Source: Spartobacteria bacterium (lineage in GTDB: Bacteria; Verrucomicrobiota; Verrucomicrobiia; Chthoniobacterales; UBA10450). Taken from it: 64,000 bases of DNA. The DNA is taken from the NCBI GenBank assembly GCA_003167365.1, contig PMTM01000006.1, positions 206,391-270,390 on the forward strand, written 5' to 3'. The position numbers and the translations under genes were made by a program. The stretch's first letter is position 1. The number at the start of each line of letters is the position of its first letter. This document shows, one piece after another, positions 1 to 7,866 of the stretch. Under the pieces are notes generated by a model. It did no database searches, was not told the DNA's origin, and was given only the letters and a program-made list of their open reading frames with translations.

Positions 1-1575
1 CAGCACCGCGCCGTTTTCTTTCGGGTCCCAACCCCAGAAACGCCCCCACGATTGGTCAGCCCAAATGCCGCCCAGCACTGTCCCGACAAAACTGAAGAGC
101 GTGGCGAAACAGACCACGCCGTAGGTCATGCGCGCCAGCGAATCGGCCGTGGCCGGTTTTAGTGAGCGAGTAAATACGCCGCGAACGATATAGATGATCG
201 CCAGCATACCCGCCAAAAACATGGCGGAGTATCCGGTGGTGATCGCGACAACATGCGTGGCCAGCCAGATGTTGGTGTCGAGGACGGCTTGCAACATTTC
301 CAGCGTGTCGCCGCTTCCCGCGAGATGATGCGCGATGATCAAGGTGATGAACCCGATCGCGCCGGCGCAGGCCGCGCCAATACCGTCGCGGAAAATTCGT
401 TCGAGAATGAGCGACACGATGACCGCGCCCCATCCAATAAAAATGGCGGACGAGTAAAGATTCGTTACGGGCGGACGTTCCTGCAGATACATCCGAGAAA
501 CGAGACCGAATGTGTGAATGGCGAGCGCGAGCAGCAAAAGATAAAAAGCGGAACGGTTAAGCGTCCGGCTCCAACCCAGCCACGAACCGCACGCTAAAAC
601 GAATGCCAAGACATAAAGAACCATGCTGTGTGTAAATGGATCCACGGAGTTGAACAGGAATTCGAACGACGTGCGTTTGGCCGCAGTCGGTTGCTCTTTG
701 GCGAGCCAACCGCCGAGAAGATCGACACGCTGATTAAAGAGCGGCCGATTGTCCGCGCGATAAGCGTCGCCGATCTGCGCATACATTTTTGCGACCGGAT
801 CGATTTTCTCTTTTGCAATTGATTGGACGAGACTTTCACCAATTGAGTGCCACTCGCCTTGTTCCGCGGAGGCGAGGGGCGGGACGGCAAGGATGTAAGC
901 CAGGTCGGCCAATTTTTGATAGCGCTGGATCGATCCGGCCGTGTCGTCGAGTTTGGCTTTGTCGAAACTCTCTCCGGTCTCGCGCCGCTGCGCCGCGTTT
1001 CCCGCAGCCGGCAAGGCGCTCTCGAAGGCTTCCACTTCGCTCGCGAAATTTTCTGCGTCTTCCGGCTGCGCACTGTTCTTCAGTCGCTGGTAAAGCACGA
1101 GCGCGTTGCGCAGATTTAGGATCGCGTTCTGATACGCCGAACGTTCGACCGATTGGAGCTTGTCCGATTGTTCGCCCTGATCGTCGATTTGTTTCAGAAA
1201 CGGCGATAGTTCGACGAAACTGAAATACTTTCGGTCGCTTTGTTCCCAACCGAAGAGGCCGAGCACCTCGGCATTTTGAATCACGAAGATCGGATGTTGA
1301 TCGGCGACCGGCGCGTTGAAGAGCGTGTCGGTAAGCCAGCGCATCGCGGTGAGTTGTTTTCCATTCGCCAGCCCGACCGTTTGTTTGCCGTGAATAATGA
1401 GGAGCGAATTGCGCGCAACGGTGTCGAGCGGTTTGACGCGACCGCCGACGAGCACCGGAATTTTTCCGAACTTCGCAAAATCGACATCGTCGGTCGCGGT
1501 CTTTGGCGGAAGCCAACTCGATGCTACCCAGAGTAGCGCGACGACGAAGACAAGCGCAGGGAAGAAACGTTTCAT
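1..1575 (-). CDS. ccsA: Cytochrome c biogenesis protein CcsA (C-terminus beyond left edge)
   Basis: Inner-membrane haem exporter/ligase subunit of system II cytochrome c maturation, partner of ResB. The reading frame stays open from the ATG at 1575 to the window edge (525 codons). A hydrophobic N-terminal segment (residues ~3-22) is followed by a long, charged, probably extracytoplasmic region to ~285, then several membrane segments. The haem-handling tryptophan-rich motif WGRFWGWDPKE lies near residues 505-515, which identifies the family firmly. The start codon overlaps the resB stop (ATGA), so the two are translationally coupled. It is the last visible gene of the multihaem cytochrome operon. 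The long N-terminal region makes it larger than a minimal CcsA. The 3' end is outside the window. Confidence 0.93.
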   Translation of the reverse strand, partial: MKRFFPALVFVVALLWVASSWLPPKTATDDVDFAKFGKIPVLVGGRVKPLDTVARNSLLIIHGKQTVGLANGKQLTAMRWLTDTLFNAPVADQHPIFVIQNAEVLGLFGWEQSDRKYFSFVELSPFLKQIDDQGEQSDKLQSVERSAYQNAILNLRNALVLYQRLKNSAQPEDAENFASEVEAFESALPAAGNAAQRRETGESFDKAKLDDTAGSIQRYQKLADLAYILAVPPLASAEQGEWHSIGESLVQSIAKEKIDPVAKMYAQIGDAYRADNRPLFNQRVDLLGGWLAKEQPTAAKRTSFEFLFNSVDPFTHSMVLYVLAFVLACGSWLGWSRTLNRSAFYLLLLALAIHTFGLVSRMYLQERPPVTNLYSSAIFIGWGAVIVSLILERIFRDGIGAACAGAIGFITLIIAHHLAGSGDTLEMLQAVLDTNIWLATHVVAITTGYSAMFLAGMLAIIYIVRGVFTRSLKPATADSLARMTYGVVCFATLFSFVGTVLGGIWADQSWGRFWGWDPKENGAVL

Positions 1576-2747
1576 GCGAGTGCAGTTCTTCTCCGCCGTG
1601 AAAAGCCGACGAGATGGTAGCCGAACTGAACGAGCAGTCCGGCGGCCACGATCACGCACGCGACATAAGGTGCGATGAAGCTCGGGTTATGCACGACTTG
1701 CAGGATCGACGCTTGGTCGTCCTTCTGAAATCCAGCCTGATAAAACGTCTCGCCGCGATAACGCAGTGGATGATTCATGTAGATCAGTACATCGCGATTC
1801 ACCGCGCGCTCGGGATCGATCAAAGTGATGCGGCTGGAAAAGTTTTTTGGAATCTCGGTGCCGGCGTATCGATCATGGGCAAACTTCTGCAATGTCACAC
1901 TGAACGGCTTGTAATAGCGCGCTGACTGCATCACGAGTTGCCAGGTCCGACCGGCGCAGGAAAATGTCTGCGGCGCGCCGAGAGCATCCGAGACCAGCCA
2001 GATGCCGAGCGATGGCGCCGTCGCGCCCGTCGCGAAATCGATCGGCACAATCTCGATCGCGGCTGCGATTACATCGCGATCATCCACACCGGTCGCGCGC
2101 GGAACGGATTCGACCGCGATTTGCGCGCCCGGCCCTTGATTTGCGATTGGTTGGGCTCCGTTGGTCGCTTCGCTGAGCATCCGTAACCGCGAATTCTGGA
2201 AAAAATTCCTCACCACAATTTGGAATGGCAAACTGCCAAGCTTGATCGTTCGCTTGCGCCGCAGCAACGCTTCGGGAATTGCGGTTACCTGATCGAACTC
2301 CGGACCGGTCGTGTCGATAACCGCGAGTTCCATCAAGCGCGGATCCTCGGTATAATTTTTCGTGTCGCCTTGCGACAGGCGCATGTGACTTTCGACCGCG
2401 AAGAGATCGGTAAAGAGACCGCCGGCGAGCATGATGATGAGGCCCGCATGCGTAAGATGAATGCCGAGCTTGCGCCAGGCCCAATGGAAACGTTTCGCGT
2501 GCGCGGCGATCAGATTAATCAACAACACCGCGCCGATGAGATGGCCTCCCGGAAAAATTGGAATCTTGAAGCCGCGTCCGTCGGGGGGCCACCAAACAAA
2601 CAAGCTTTGAAAGTAGCGCTGTTGGGCTTCGTGAATGCCAAGATGGACCTGGGCAATCGTGCCGGCAAAGATGAGCGCCATTGCCGCGGCGAGACAAACG
2701 ATCGTCAGCTTTAACGACGTAATAAGATCGACAAATTTCCGCAGCAT
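1572..2747 (-). CDS. resB: Cytochrome c biogenesis protein ResB
   Basis: ResB/Ccs1-type partner of CcsA in system II, thought to hold reduced apocytochrome and haem on the outer face of the inner membrane. The 391-residue product has membrane segments at about 12-36, 68-90 and 95-115, a large extracytoplasmic domain, and a last membrane segment at about 355-380, which is the ResB topology. It starts 5 nt downstream of the 364-residue lipoprotein gene and overlaps ccsA by 4 nt. Its position behind a multihaem cytochrome suggests that it supplies haem attachment for that cytochrome, although it would serve any c-type cytochrome, including the oxidase subunit II at 33.6 kb. Confidence 0.92.
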   Translation of the reverse strand: MLRKFVDLITSLKLTIVCLAAAMALIFAGTIAQVHLGIHEAQQRYFQSLFVWWPPDGRGFKIPIFPGGHLIGAVLLINLIAAHAKRFHWAWRKLGIHLTHAGLIIMLAGGLFTDLFAVESHMRLSQGDTKNYTEDPRLMELAVIDTTGPEFDQVTAIPEALLRRKRTIKLGSLPFQIVVRNFFQNSRLRMLSEATNGAQPIANQGPGAQIAVESVPRATGVDDRDVIAAAIEIVPIDFATGATAPSLGIWLVSDALGAPQTFSCAGRTWQLVMQSARYYKPFSVTLQKFAHDRYAGTEIPKNFSSRITLIDPERAVNRDVLIYMNHPLRYRGETFYQAGFQKDDQASILQVVHNPSFIAPYVACVIVAAGLLVQFGYHLVGFSRRRRTALA

Positions 2748-2752
2748 CTTTG

Positions 2753-3847
2753 TTAGAATCGGACGGATTGGAGAAATTTCACGAACTTCGGCTTTTCTTT
2801 TTCGACGACGGAGCTCGGGCCGGTGAGTTTAAAAAACCAAGTTCGTCCATCGCGCCGCGCCCAGGCGGCGAGCACTCGCGAATTTGCCCCGGTCATGTCG
2901 ACGACGAAAAAGCCGGTGTCACGGCTTTTGATTGGCACAACCATTGAATTGAGCGCAGCAGCATCCGCCGCCGGCAAGCCGATCTGCTGGCGCCAACGAT
3001 TGATATTGTCGGCATCGCTACCACCATCTCCGGGAAAAGTGACAATCGAGACATCAGCCTTTTCGCCGCTGCCACCGACCGCCGTAAAACTTGCGTAGCG
3101 CATCGCTGAAGGCGGAGCCGAGGCCCAGCCCTCGGGCACATCAAATTCGATCTGCGCGTGTCCCGAATCGGGACGCGACGCGGAAGAATCTACCGCATTC
3201 GAAGTGTCCGGTGCTCTTCTGAGAGAGCTGACCCACTTCAAAAAAACTTCTTTTTGCGCGCCGACAAGGGCAGGATTTCCACGCATTTTGAAAAAAGCTG
3301 TTTTGCCTTCTTCGGGCGCCATCGCAGCGATGATGCGGCCATCCTTGGTCGCGTCACCGTTTTCGGGAACTCCCGCAAGATCGACAACGACAACGTCGCC
3401 GCGAGGAGTTGAGAGATGTTGGACGGTGTCAGCAAGCTTTTCGGCATTAACCGCGGGCTGGCCTAGCTGTGAAAGCCAGCGATTGACATTTTCGAGAACG
3501 TTACCGGCAGCCGTTCCGAGAACGACGAGTGAAATATCTGCGGCCGAGCCGTTTTCACCCTTCACTAGAAAACTTGCTTGTCGCATTTGGGAAGGTGGTT
3601 GCAGTTCCCAGTTCGGTGGCGTTTTCGCGCCCGTTGCGCCGGTTGGGGCGACACCGGCCGGGAATGCTGGAGAGGCCGCATTTGTGGGCATGGCGGCATC
3701 TGCGTCTGCAGGAGACGTTGAATCGAGCGGTGCTTTGGCGATGCGGTAAACTTTGATCTGGTCGTCGGCTTTATCGCAACCGGACATTAGCACAACGATC
3801 GCGACGAACGATACCGATGCTGCCCTTGATCCGACCACTCGCATCAA
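2753..3847 (-). CDS. Predicted lipoprotein with two tandem copies of one domain, function unknown
   Basis: 364 residues. Residues 8-24 form a lipoprotein signal ending in LMSGC, so Cys24 is the likely lipidated residue. After a low-complexity Ala/Pro/Thr linker (to ~85) the protein carries two related halves of about 115-130 residues. Each begins with an MR(Q/Y)ASF motif, continues with a hydrophobic strand of the type ADISLV/ADVSIV, and contains an N-x-NRW-x-x-Q-(L/I)-G-x-PA motif, so this is an internal duplication. It lies between the MtrB-like barrel gene (13 nt gap) and resB (5 nt gap) and is clearly part of that operon. I do not recognise the family. It may be an accessory periplasmic or outer-membrane protein of the electron conduit, which is inference from position only. 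Confidence 0.85.
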   Translation of the reverse strand: MMRVVGSRAASVSFVAIVVLMSGCDKADDQIKVYRIAKAPLDSTSPADADAAMPTNAASPAFPAGVAPTGATGAKTPPNWELQPPSQMRQASFLVKGENGSAADISLVVLGTAAGNVLENVNRWLSQLGQPAVNAEKLADTVQHLSTPRGDVVVVDLAGVPENGDATKDGRIIAAMAPEEGKTAFFKMRGNPALVGAQKEVFLKWVSSLRRAPDTSNAVDSSASRPDSGHAQIEFDVPEGWASAPPSAMRYASFTAVGGSGEKADVSIVTFPGDGGSDADNINRWRQQIGLPAADAAALNSMVVPIKSRDTGFFVVDMTGANSRVLAAWARRDGRTWFFKLTGPSSVVEKEKPKFVKFLQSVRF

Positions 3848-3860
3848 ACTCCCCAGAAAA

Positions 3861-6113
3861 CTAGAAACGAAATTGCAGACTGGAATAGATCGAATGCGCT
3901 TCGTAGTTGTTGAACCCGCCAGACGTTTGATCGGTATAGTTAAAGTAACTGTACTGCACCTTCAAACGAATGTTCTTCGCGATTTGGCGGCTGATGCTTG
4001 CCGAAACAGTATGCTCCTTTGCTCCCGCGCCGTAAGGCAGGGCGACGAGCGCGTTGTTCTGATAGTCGTCGGCACGATAGTACGTATACTCGGCGCGGAG
4101 ATCGGTTTTTTGATCCAGGACGTACCCAGCCGCTCCGCTCACGGTCCAGTAATCATTTTTGAAATCAAGAATCGTGACGCTGGTATTTGGAATGAGATTA
4201 TAATCGGCCGGCGTGTCCGTTGTGTTTAGGACATAGGAGATATCTCCTTGCAGATAAAGCCGCGCGCATGGGTTCCAGGTAATGCTCTCGGTGATCACAT
4301 GGTTGGTGAGCACGGCAGTCTGCTGAGACGCGAGAATTGTATTGGTGGGAGGCGCGCCTACCGCGGTGGGAGAGATTGCCCACTGGCCGTCGATCGTACC
4401 GCGCACAAAATCGTAGCGCGTAACCAAAGCAAGCGTGCCAAGTTTTGCTGGGATTTTCGGACGCCAGGTCACGCGGAAATTCAGGTCATCGGTATCTAAT
4501 TCCTGGTTGAGCAATCGTTCGTTCCTTTCCGCACCTAGCGTCGGTGGCGAGGCTAGTTCGGAGTCGAAGTGGTTATCGTAATCCGTGATTTTATGATAAT
4601 ACTGCCACGACAAGTTGAGCGTCATCATCGGATACCAATTGGCGCCGGCAGTGTATTTTTGCGAAAGCAGGCCGGTGTCCTTGTTCAACGCGCCTTGATC
4701 TGTAAGGCCAATGATCTCGTGTTCGTGGACGGTGCCGAATTCTTCTTCCCAGTCGCCCCGCACATAGAAGACCCAGTTGGTAATGCCGTCGTAACGCAAC
4801 TCCAATGTTTCTGCGAAATTATTAAATGTGTCAGCCGAGTCGGCAGCGTCCATGACCGGAGCAATGAGATGATAGCCACCTTTGGGATTGCCGGCATTAA
4901 ATGGTGCAACGTTCGCCGCCGTATTCGTGTCGAGGAAAGTTGACCAGCTGTCCTTGTCTTGGTGCGTATAACGGAAAGCCGAAAGAAGAGTCAGTTGTTT
5001 TGCCGGCAACCACATGAGGCTGAGATTGAAGACATGCTCATCCACCTGCGATGTACCGGCGAGGTTGAGAAAGCCCTCATCACGCGCCTGGAGGGTGAGA
5101 ATGGGAGCGCCGTAGAGCGAATCGTAATCCGTCCCGACGATTCGTGTGCCGGCAATATCGCTTCCCAATGTGGTGTATGAATACGCTGACGTGAGCCAGA
5201 GCGAATCACTGAATCGTGTTTCGGTGCTCACATGTCCGCTGAACGAATCCAGACTGTTCTTGTCGTCCTGAGTAAAAAAGCGTTGCGCGCCGGGCGCTGC
5301 CACGATGGGCGGAAGCTGACCCGCAGCGCGTTCAAGCTGCAGCTGGTCGTCGGTATCGCTGTGCTCGTAGCGCATGCCCACGCCCACATCAGTGTTTCCA
5401 AAGGTCTGAATAATATCCGCCGCGAAAAGGTCACGCGTTTCATCAATATCGCGGAAAGCGGGTGCGATTTTTCGGGCGGTGGCGAGGCCAGTCAGAGTGG
5501 TGTCGCCCCAGATTAATGAATCCTTCTCCCCATCGCGAAACTGATGCGAGTAGTGCAACGTAATTTCGGGCAGGTTCGGCATTCGCAGCCCCAGTTCCAC
5601 CCACGCCTCACCGCGATCGATGTACATTTCCGGATGCGCCGGAGAGAAAATTTGGCCGTTCACTGGGAAAAATCCGCCGTTGCCATCATACCAACTGCGA
5701 AACTCGGTGTAACCGCCGCGGATATAACCCAAGCCTGGCTGGGATAACTCCATCTTCACGTCATAATCGTGGTTATCGAAGATGGCGTGACCGTCGACTG
5801 AAAAGGTCCCGTTCTTGCCGACCGCTTGCTCGTAATGCAGATCCTGAATCCCGCCATAGACGTCACCCGACATCCCGTGCTCTTGTTTAAATTGAGCGGC
5901 GTTGCCATTGATGACGAGGCCCCCAATCCCCAGCTCGATCCAGTTTTTGCCTTCGGCTGAGTCATCTTCCGTGGAAGCACTCGTTGTCGATTTTGCATCG
6001 GAGGTTTCTCCGGCACGGAGCGAATAAGTCCCCAAAAGCGTGGCGCAGACCAAAAAGATAAATGCTGCGGTAAATCGTCGTTCATCGATTCGCAGAGGGG
6101 CAGTGATGTTCAT
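3861..6113 (-). CDS. MtrB/PioB-like outer-membrane beta-barrel protein (multihaem cytochrome partner)
   Basis: 750 residues. An N-terminal signal sequence (about residues 12-34) is followed by long runs of alternating hydrophobic/polar aromatic strands, and the chain ends in aromatic SSLQFRF, typical of outer-membrane barrels. The size and its place 10 nt downstream of a DmsE/MtrA-like multihaem cytochrome gene match the MtrB/PioB family, which sheathes a periplasmic decahaem cytochrome and so makes an electron path through the outer membrane. MtrB of Shewanella carries an N-terminal CXXC motif; no such motif is visible here, as also in some PioB-type members. No outer-surface cytochrome (MtrC-like) gene is seen in the operon, so the conduit may be of the two-component PioAB type. 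Assignment to the family is confident; direction and substrate of electron flow cannot be read. Confidence 0.87.
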   Translation of the reverse strand: MNITAPLRIDERRFTAAFIFLVCATLLGTYSLRAGETSDAKSTTSASTEDDSAEGKNWIELGIGGLVINGNAAQFKQEHGMSGDVYGGIQDLHYEQAVGKNGTFSVDGHAIFDNHDYDVKMELSQPGLGYIRGGYTEFRSWYDGNGGFFPVNGQIFSPAHPEMYIDRGEAWVELGLRMPNLPEITLHYSHQFRDGEKDSLIWGDTTLTGLATARKIAPAFRDIDETRDLFAADIIQTFGNTDVGVGMRYEHSDTDDQLQLERAAGQLPPIVAAPGAQRFFTQDDKNSLDSFSGHVSTETRFSDSLWLTSAYSYTTLGSDIAGTRIVGTDYDSLYGAPILTLQARDEGFLNLAGTSQVDEHVFNLSLMWLPAKQLTLLSAFRYTHQDKDSWSTFLDTNTAANVAPFNAGNPKGGYHLIAPVMDAADSADTFNNFAETLELRYDGITNWVFYVRGDWEEEFGTVHEHEIIGLTDQGALNKDTGLLSQKYTAGANWYPMMTLNLSWQYYHKITDYDNHFDSELASPPTLGAERNERLLNQELDTDDLNFRVTWRPKIPAKLGTLALVTRYDFVRGTIDGQWAISPTAVGAPPTNTILASQQTAVLTNHVITESITWNPCARLYLQGDISYVLNTTDTPADYNLIPNTSVTILDFKNDYWTVSGAAGYVLDQKTDLRAEYTYYRADDYQNNALVALPYGAGAKEHTVSASISRQIAKNIRLKVQYSYFNYTDQTSGGFNNYEAHSIYSSLQFRF

Positions 6114-6123
6114 AAGGACCGCT

Positions 6124-6999
6124 CTAGAACCTGAGATGAGCGTTTACTTGAGAACCATGAACGGCTTCGTGGCACCCCGCCGACCAGCATGTTCCCTGAG
6201 GCATGCGGGTGGTGTGATCCGAATCGCCAATATAAATCCTGCCGGCTACGGTTTGCTGTTGGAAGTGGCACTTTAGACATAAGGTCTGATTCCGTTCCGT
6301 TAACATCCGCTGATTAATCGACCCATGCGGGGAATGGCAACTCACGCATCCTTCGCGCAGCGCCTCGTGCTCGAACACAAAGGGACCTCTTTGCGCCGTG
6401 TGACATTGAAAGCAGGTTTCGTTTTGGCTCAGCAAGGCCATGCCGCCACCCTTGAGCGACTGTGGAAGGTTCGTTCCGCCCCCTTTAATCGCGTCTCCTT
6501 TGTGCACGTTATGGCAATCGGCACAACTGATTTTGCCCTCGAGCACCGGATGGTGATGAGGCAATTCGAATTTCGCGCGCACTTCCATATGGCATTGGAA
6601 ACAAGTTTGCGGCGATTTTCGTGGATTAATAATTGTGCCGTGCTCGCCGCCACTCTTGACGTGAAGACTTCCCGGTCCATGACACGACTCGCAGCCAATA
6701 TTCTTCGCGTTTTCTCCCTGTGCCTTTAAGCGCGCATGCGTTGCGGTGCGAAAATCACGCACGATTACCTCATGACACGTTGCGCATTCTTCCGAGCCGA
6801 CGAACTCGGCGCCCGGGATACCTGGCGGCGCAACGATGGTGCGAGTTGTCGTGCTGCAGGAAAGCAGAATCACGGTGAGAGCGGCTCCGCCGCCACAAAT
6901 CCAAGGCAGTTTCTCACGTCCGCCACGAACCCATCTAGTTAGCCGAGAAATCAACACTTGCCCGGAGTGTTGCCAAAACAAAGTTGGGCGGCTACGCAT
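6124..6999 (-). CDS. Multihaem c-type cytochrome, DmsE/MtrA-like
   Basis: 291 residues with seven CXXCH haem sites (CATCH, CESCH, CFQCH, CADCH, CFQCH, CVSCH, CLKCH) plus one CX4CH site (CWSAGCH) near the C-terminus: eight recognisable haem attachment motifs, against ten in MtrA/DmsE. A hydrophobic segment around residues 34-47 ends in LLSC, so the protein is either a lipoprotein or anchored by an uncleaved helix. It should shuttle electrons in the periplasm or through the neighbouring barrel. It starts inside the 3' end of the AraC-like regulator gene (8 nt overlap) and is followed after 10 nt by the MtrB-like gene. Haem count is read directly; the role in extracellular electron transfer is inferred from the pair. 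Confidence 0.9.
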   Translation of the reverse strand: MRSRPTLFWQHSGQVLISRLTRWVRGGREKLPWICGGGAALTVILLSCSTTTRTIVAPPGIPGAEFVGSEECATCHEVIVRDFRTATHARLKAQGENAKNIGCESCHGPGSLHVKSGGEHGTIINPRKSPQTCFQCHMEVRAKFELPHHHPVLEGKISCADCHNVHKGDAIKGGGTNLPQSLKGGGMALLSQNETCFQCHTAQRGPFVFEHEALREGCVSCHSPHGSINQRMLTERNQTLCLKCHFQQQTVAGRIYIGDSDHTTRMPQGTCWSAGCHEAVHGSQVNAHLRF

Positions 7000-7444
7000 T
7001 TTTACGGGAAATATTCGAACGCCGATTTCGGCTTCGGTCGAATAATTTATCGATGTCGCGGCGCTTTGCCGGTGCGGCGCGGTACTCGGTTGGCGATTTG
7101 CCGGAAATTTTTTTGAATACGCGATTGAACTGCGACAACGATTGAAAACCGACCGCGAACGCGATTTCGCTCACGCGAAGATTCGAATCGTGCAAGAGGC
7201 CACGCGCTTTCTCGAATCGTGTGCGAGCAATGTATTCGACGAAGTTAACCCCGGTCACCTGCTTGAACTTCTCGCTCAGATGATTCCCACTGATGCTGAC
7301 TGCCTTTGCAACTCTTGGCAGCGAAAGCTCTTCCTCGAAATGTTCATCGATGAAATTTCGCGCCCTCCAAATTTCCACCGGTTCCGCCCGATTGCGTTCT
7401 CGGCCGAAGCGCTGCGTGGTCTGAGTCGCATTCAACATATCCAT
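6992..7444 (-). CDS. AraC/XylS-family transcriptional regulator (DNA-binding domain only)
   Basis: 150 residues, nearly all of it the double helix-turn-helix of the AraC family: residues ~27-75 (ending with the first recognition region ...SGNHLSEKFKQVTG) and ~80-125, including the conserved VSEIAFAVGFQSLSQFNRVFKK-type second HTH and the GKSPTEYR signature. There is no ligand-binding domain beyond about 25 N-terminal residues, so any signal must come through another protein or through expression level. It is the first gene of the cytochrome/porin/ResB/CcsA operon and overlaps the cytochrome gene by 8 nt, so it is probably the local regulator, with autoregulation likely. Confidence 0.88.
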   Translation of the reverse strand: MDMLNATQTTQRFGRERNRAEPVEIWRARNFIDEHFEEELSLPRVAKAVSISGNHLSEKFKQVTGVNFVEYIARTRFEKARGLLHDSNLRVSEIAFAVGFQSLSQFNRVFKKISGKSPTEYRAAPAKRRDIDKLFDRSRNRRSNISRKNA

Positions 7445-7866
7445 AACTAATTCAGCCGCAGCCCGGGCCGATTAACTCTCCGTCTCTTGGCAATTGCTCG
7501 CCTAATTTTGCGCGACCAGACAGGGAAGTTGGCTACCGCAGGCAGAGAATGATGCTCTAGCCGACCAGGTTTCATCTTAATTGAAATCTACCTCTATTAT
7601 TTTCCAGATTGCCGGGCAGACTGACAGCAAAATGCGACGCATGTTTGCCAACCAGTGGTGAGCAGAGAGACGCAGTCATGCGAACAATCTTGTGTAGAGC
7701 GAGTTATGGAGGGTGAACAATTATCAGCGCCAAGCAATCCATTGATAACCTAGGAGCACACCGTACTAAACGACGGCCGCGCGCGGCACGAGCTTTTGAA
7801 ACAAACATCAGCAGGCACGGCCAATCGCGGCGCACTCACGCATCTTTCGACGCTTTTCCGCCAACC
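7445..7866. other. Intergenic region between divergent operons
   Basis: About 420 nt between the AraC-led cytochrome operon (leftward) and the 2-oxoacid decarboxylase gene (rightward). It must carry both promoters. I see an AT-richer stretch around 7575-7605 but no convincing -35/-10 pair, no clear inverted repeat and no RNA-like structure. The short ORFs here have no coding character. Confidence 0.5.

Noticed and set aside
836-1516. 226-codon minus-strand frame near the left edge
   Set aside because: It overlaps ccsA in another frame of the same strand, is Arg-rich and lacks any family signal.
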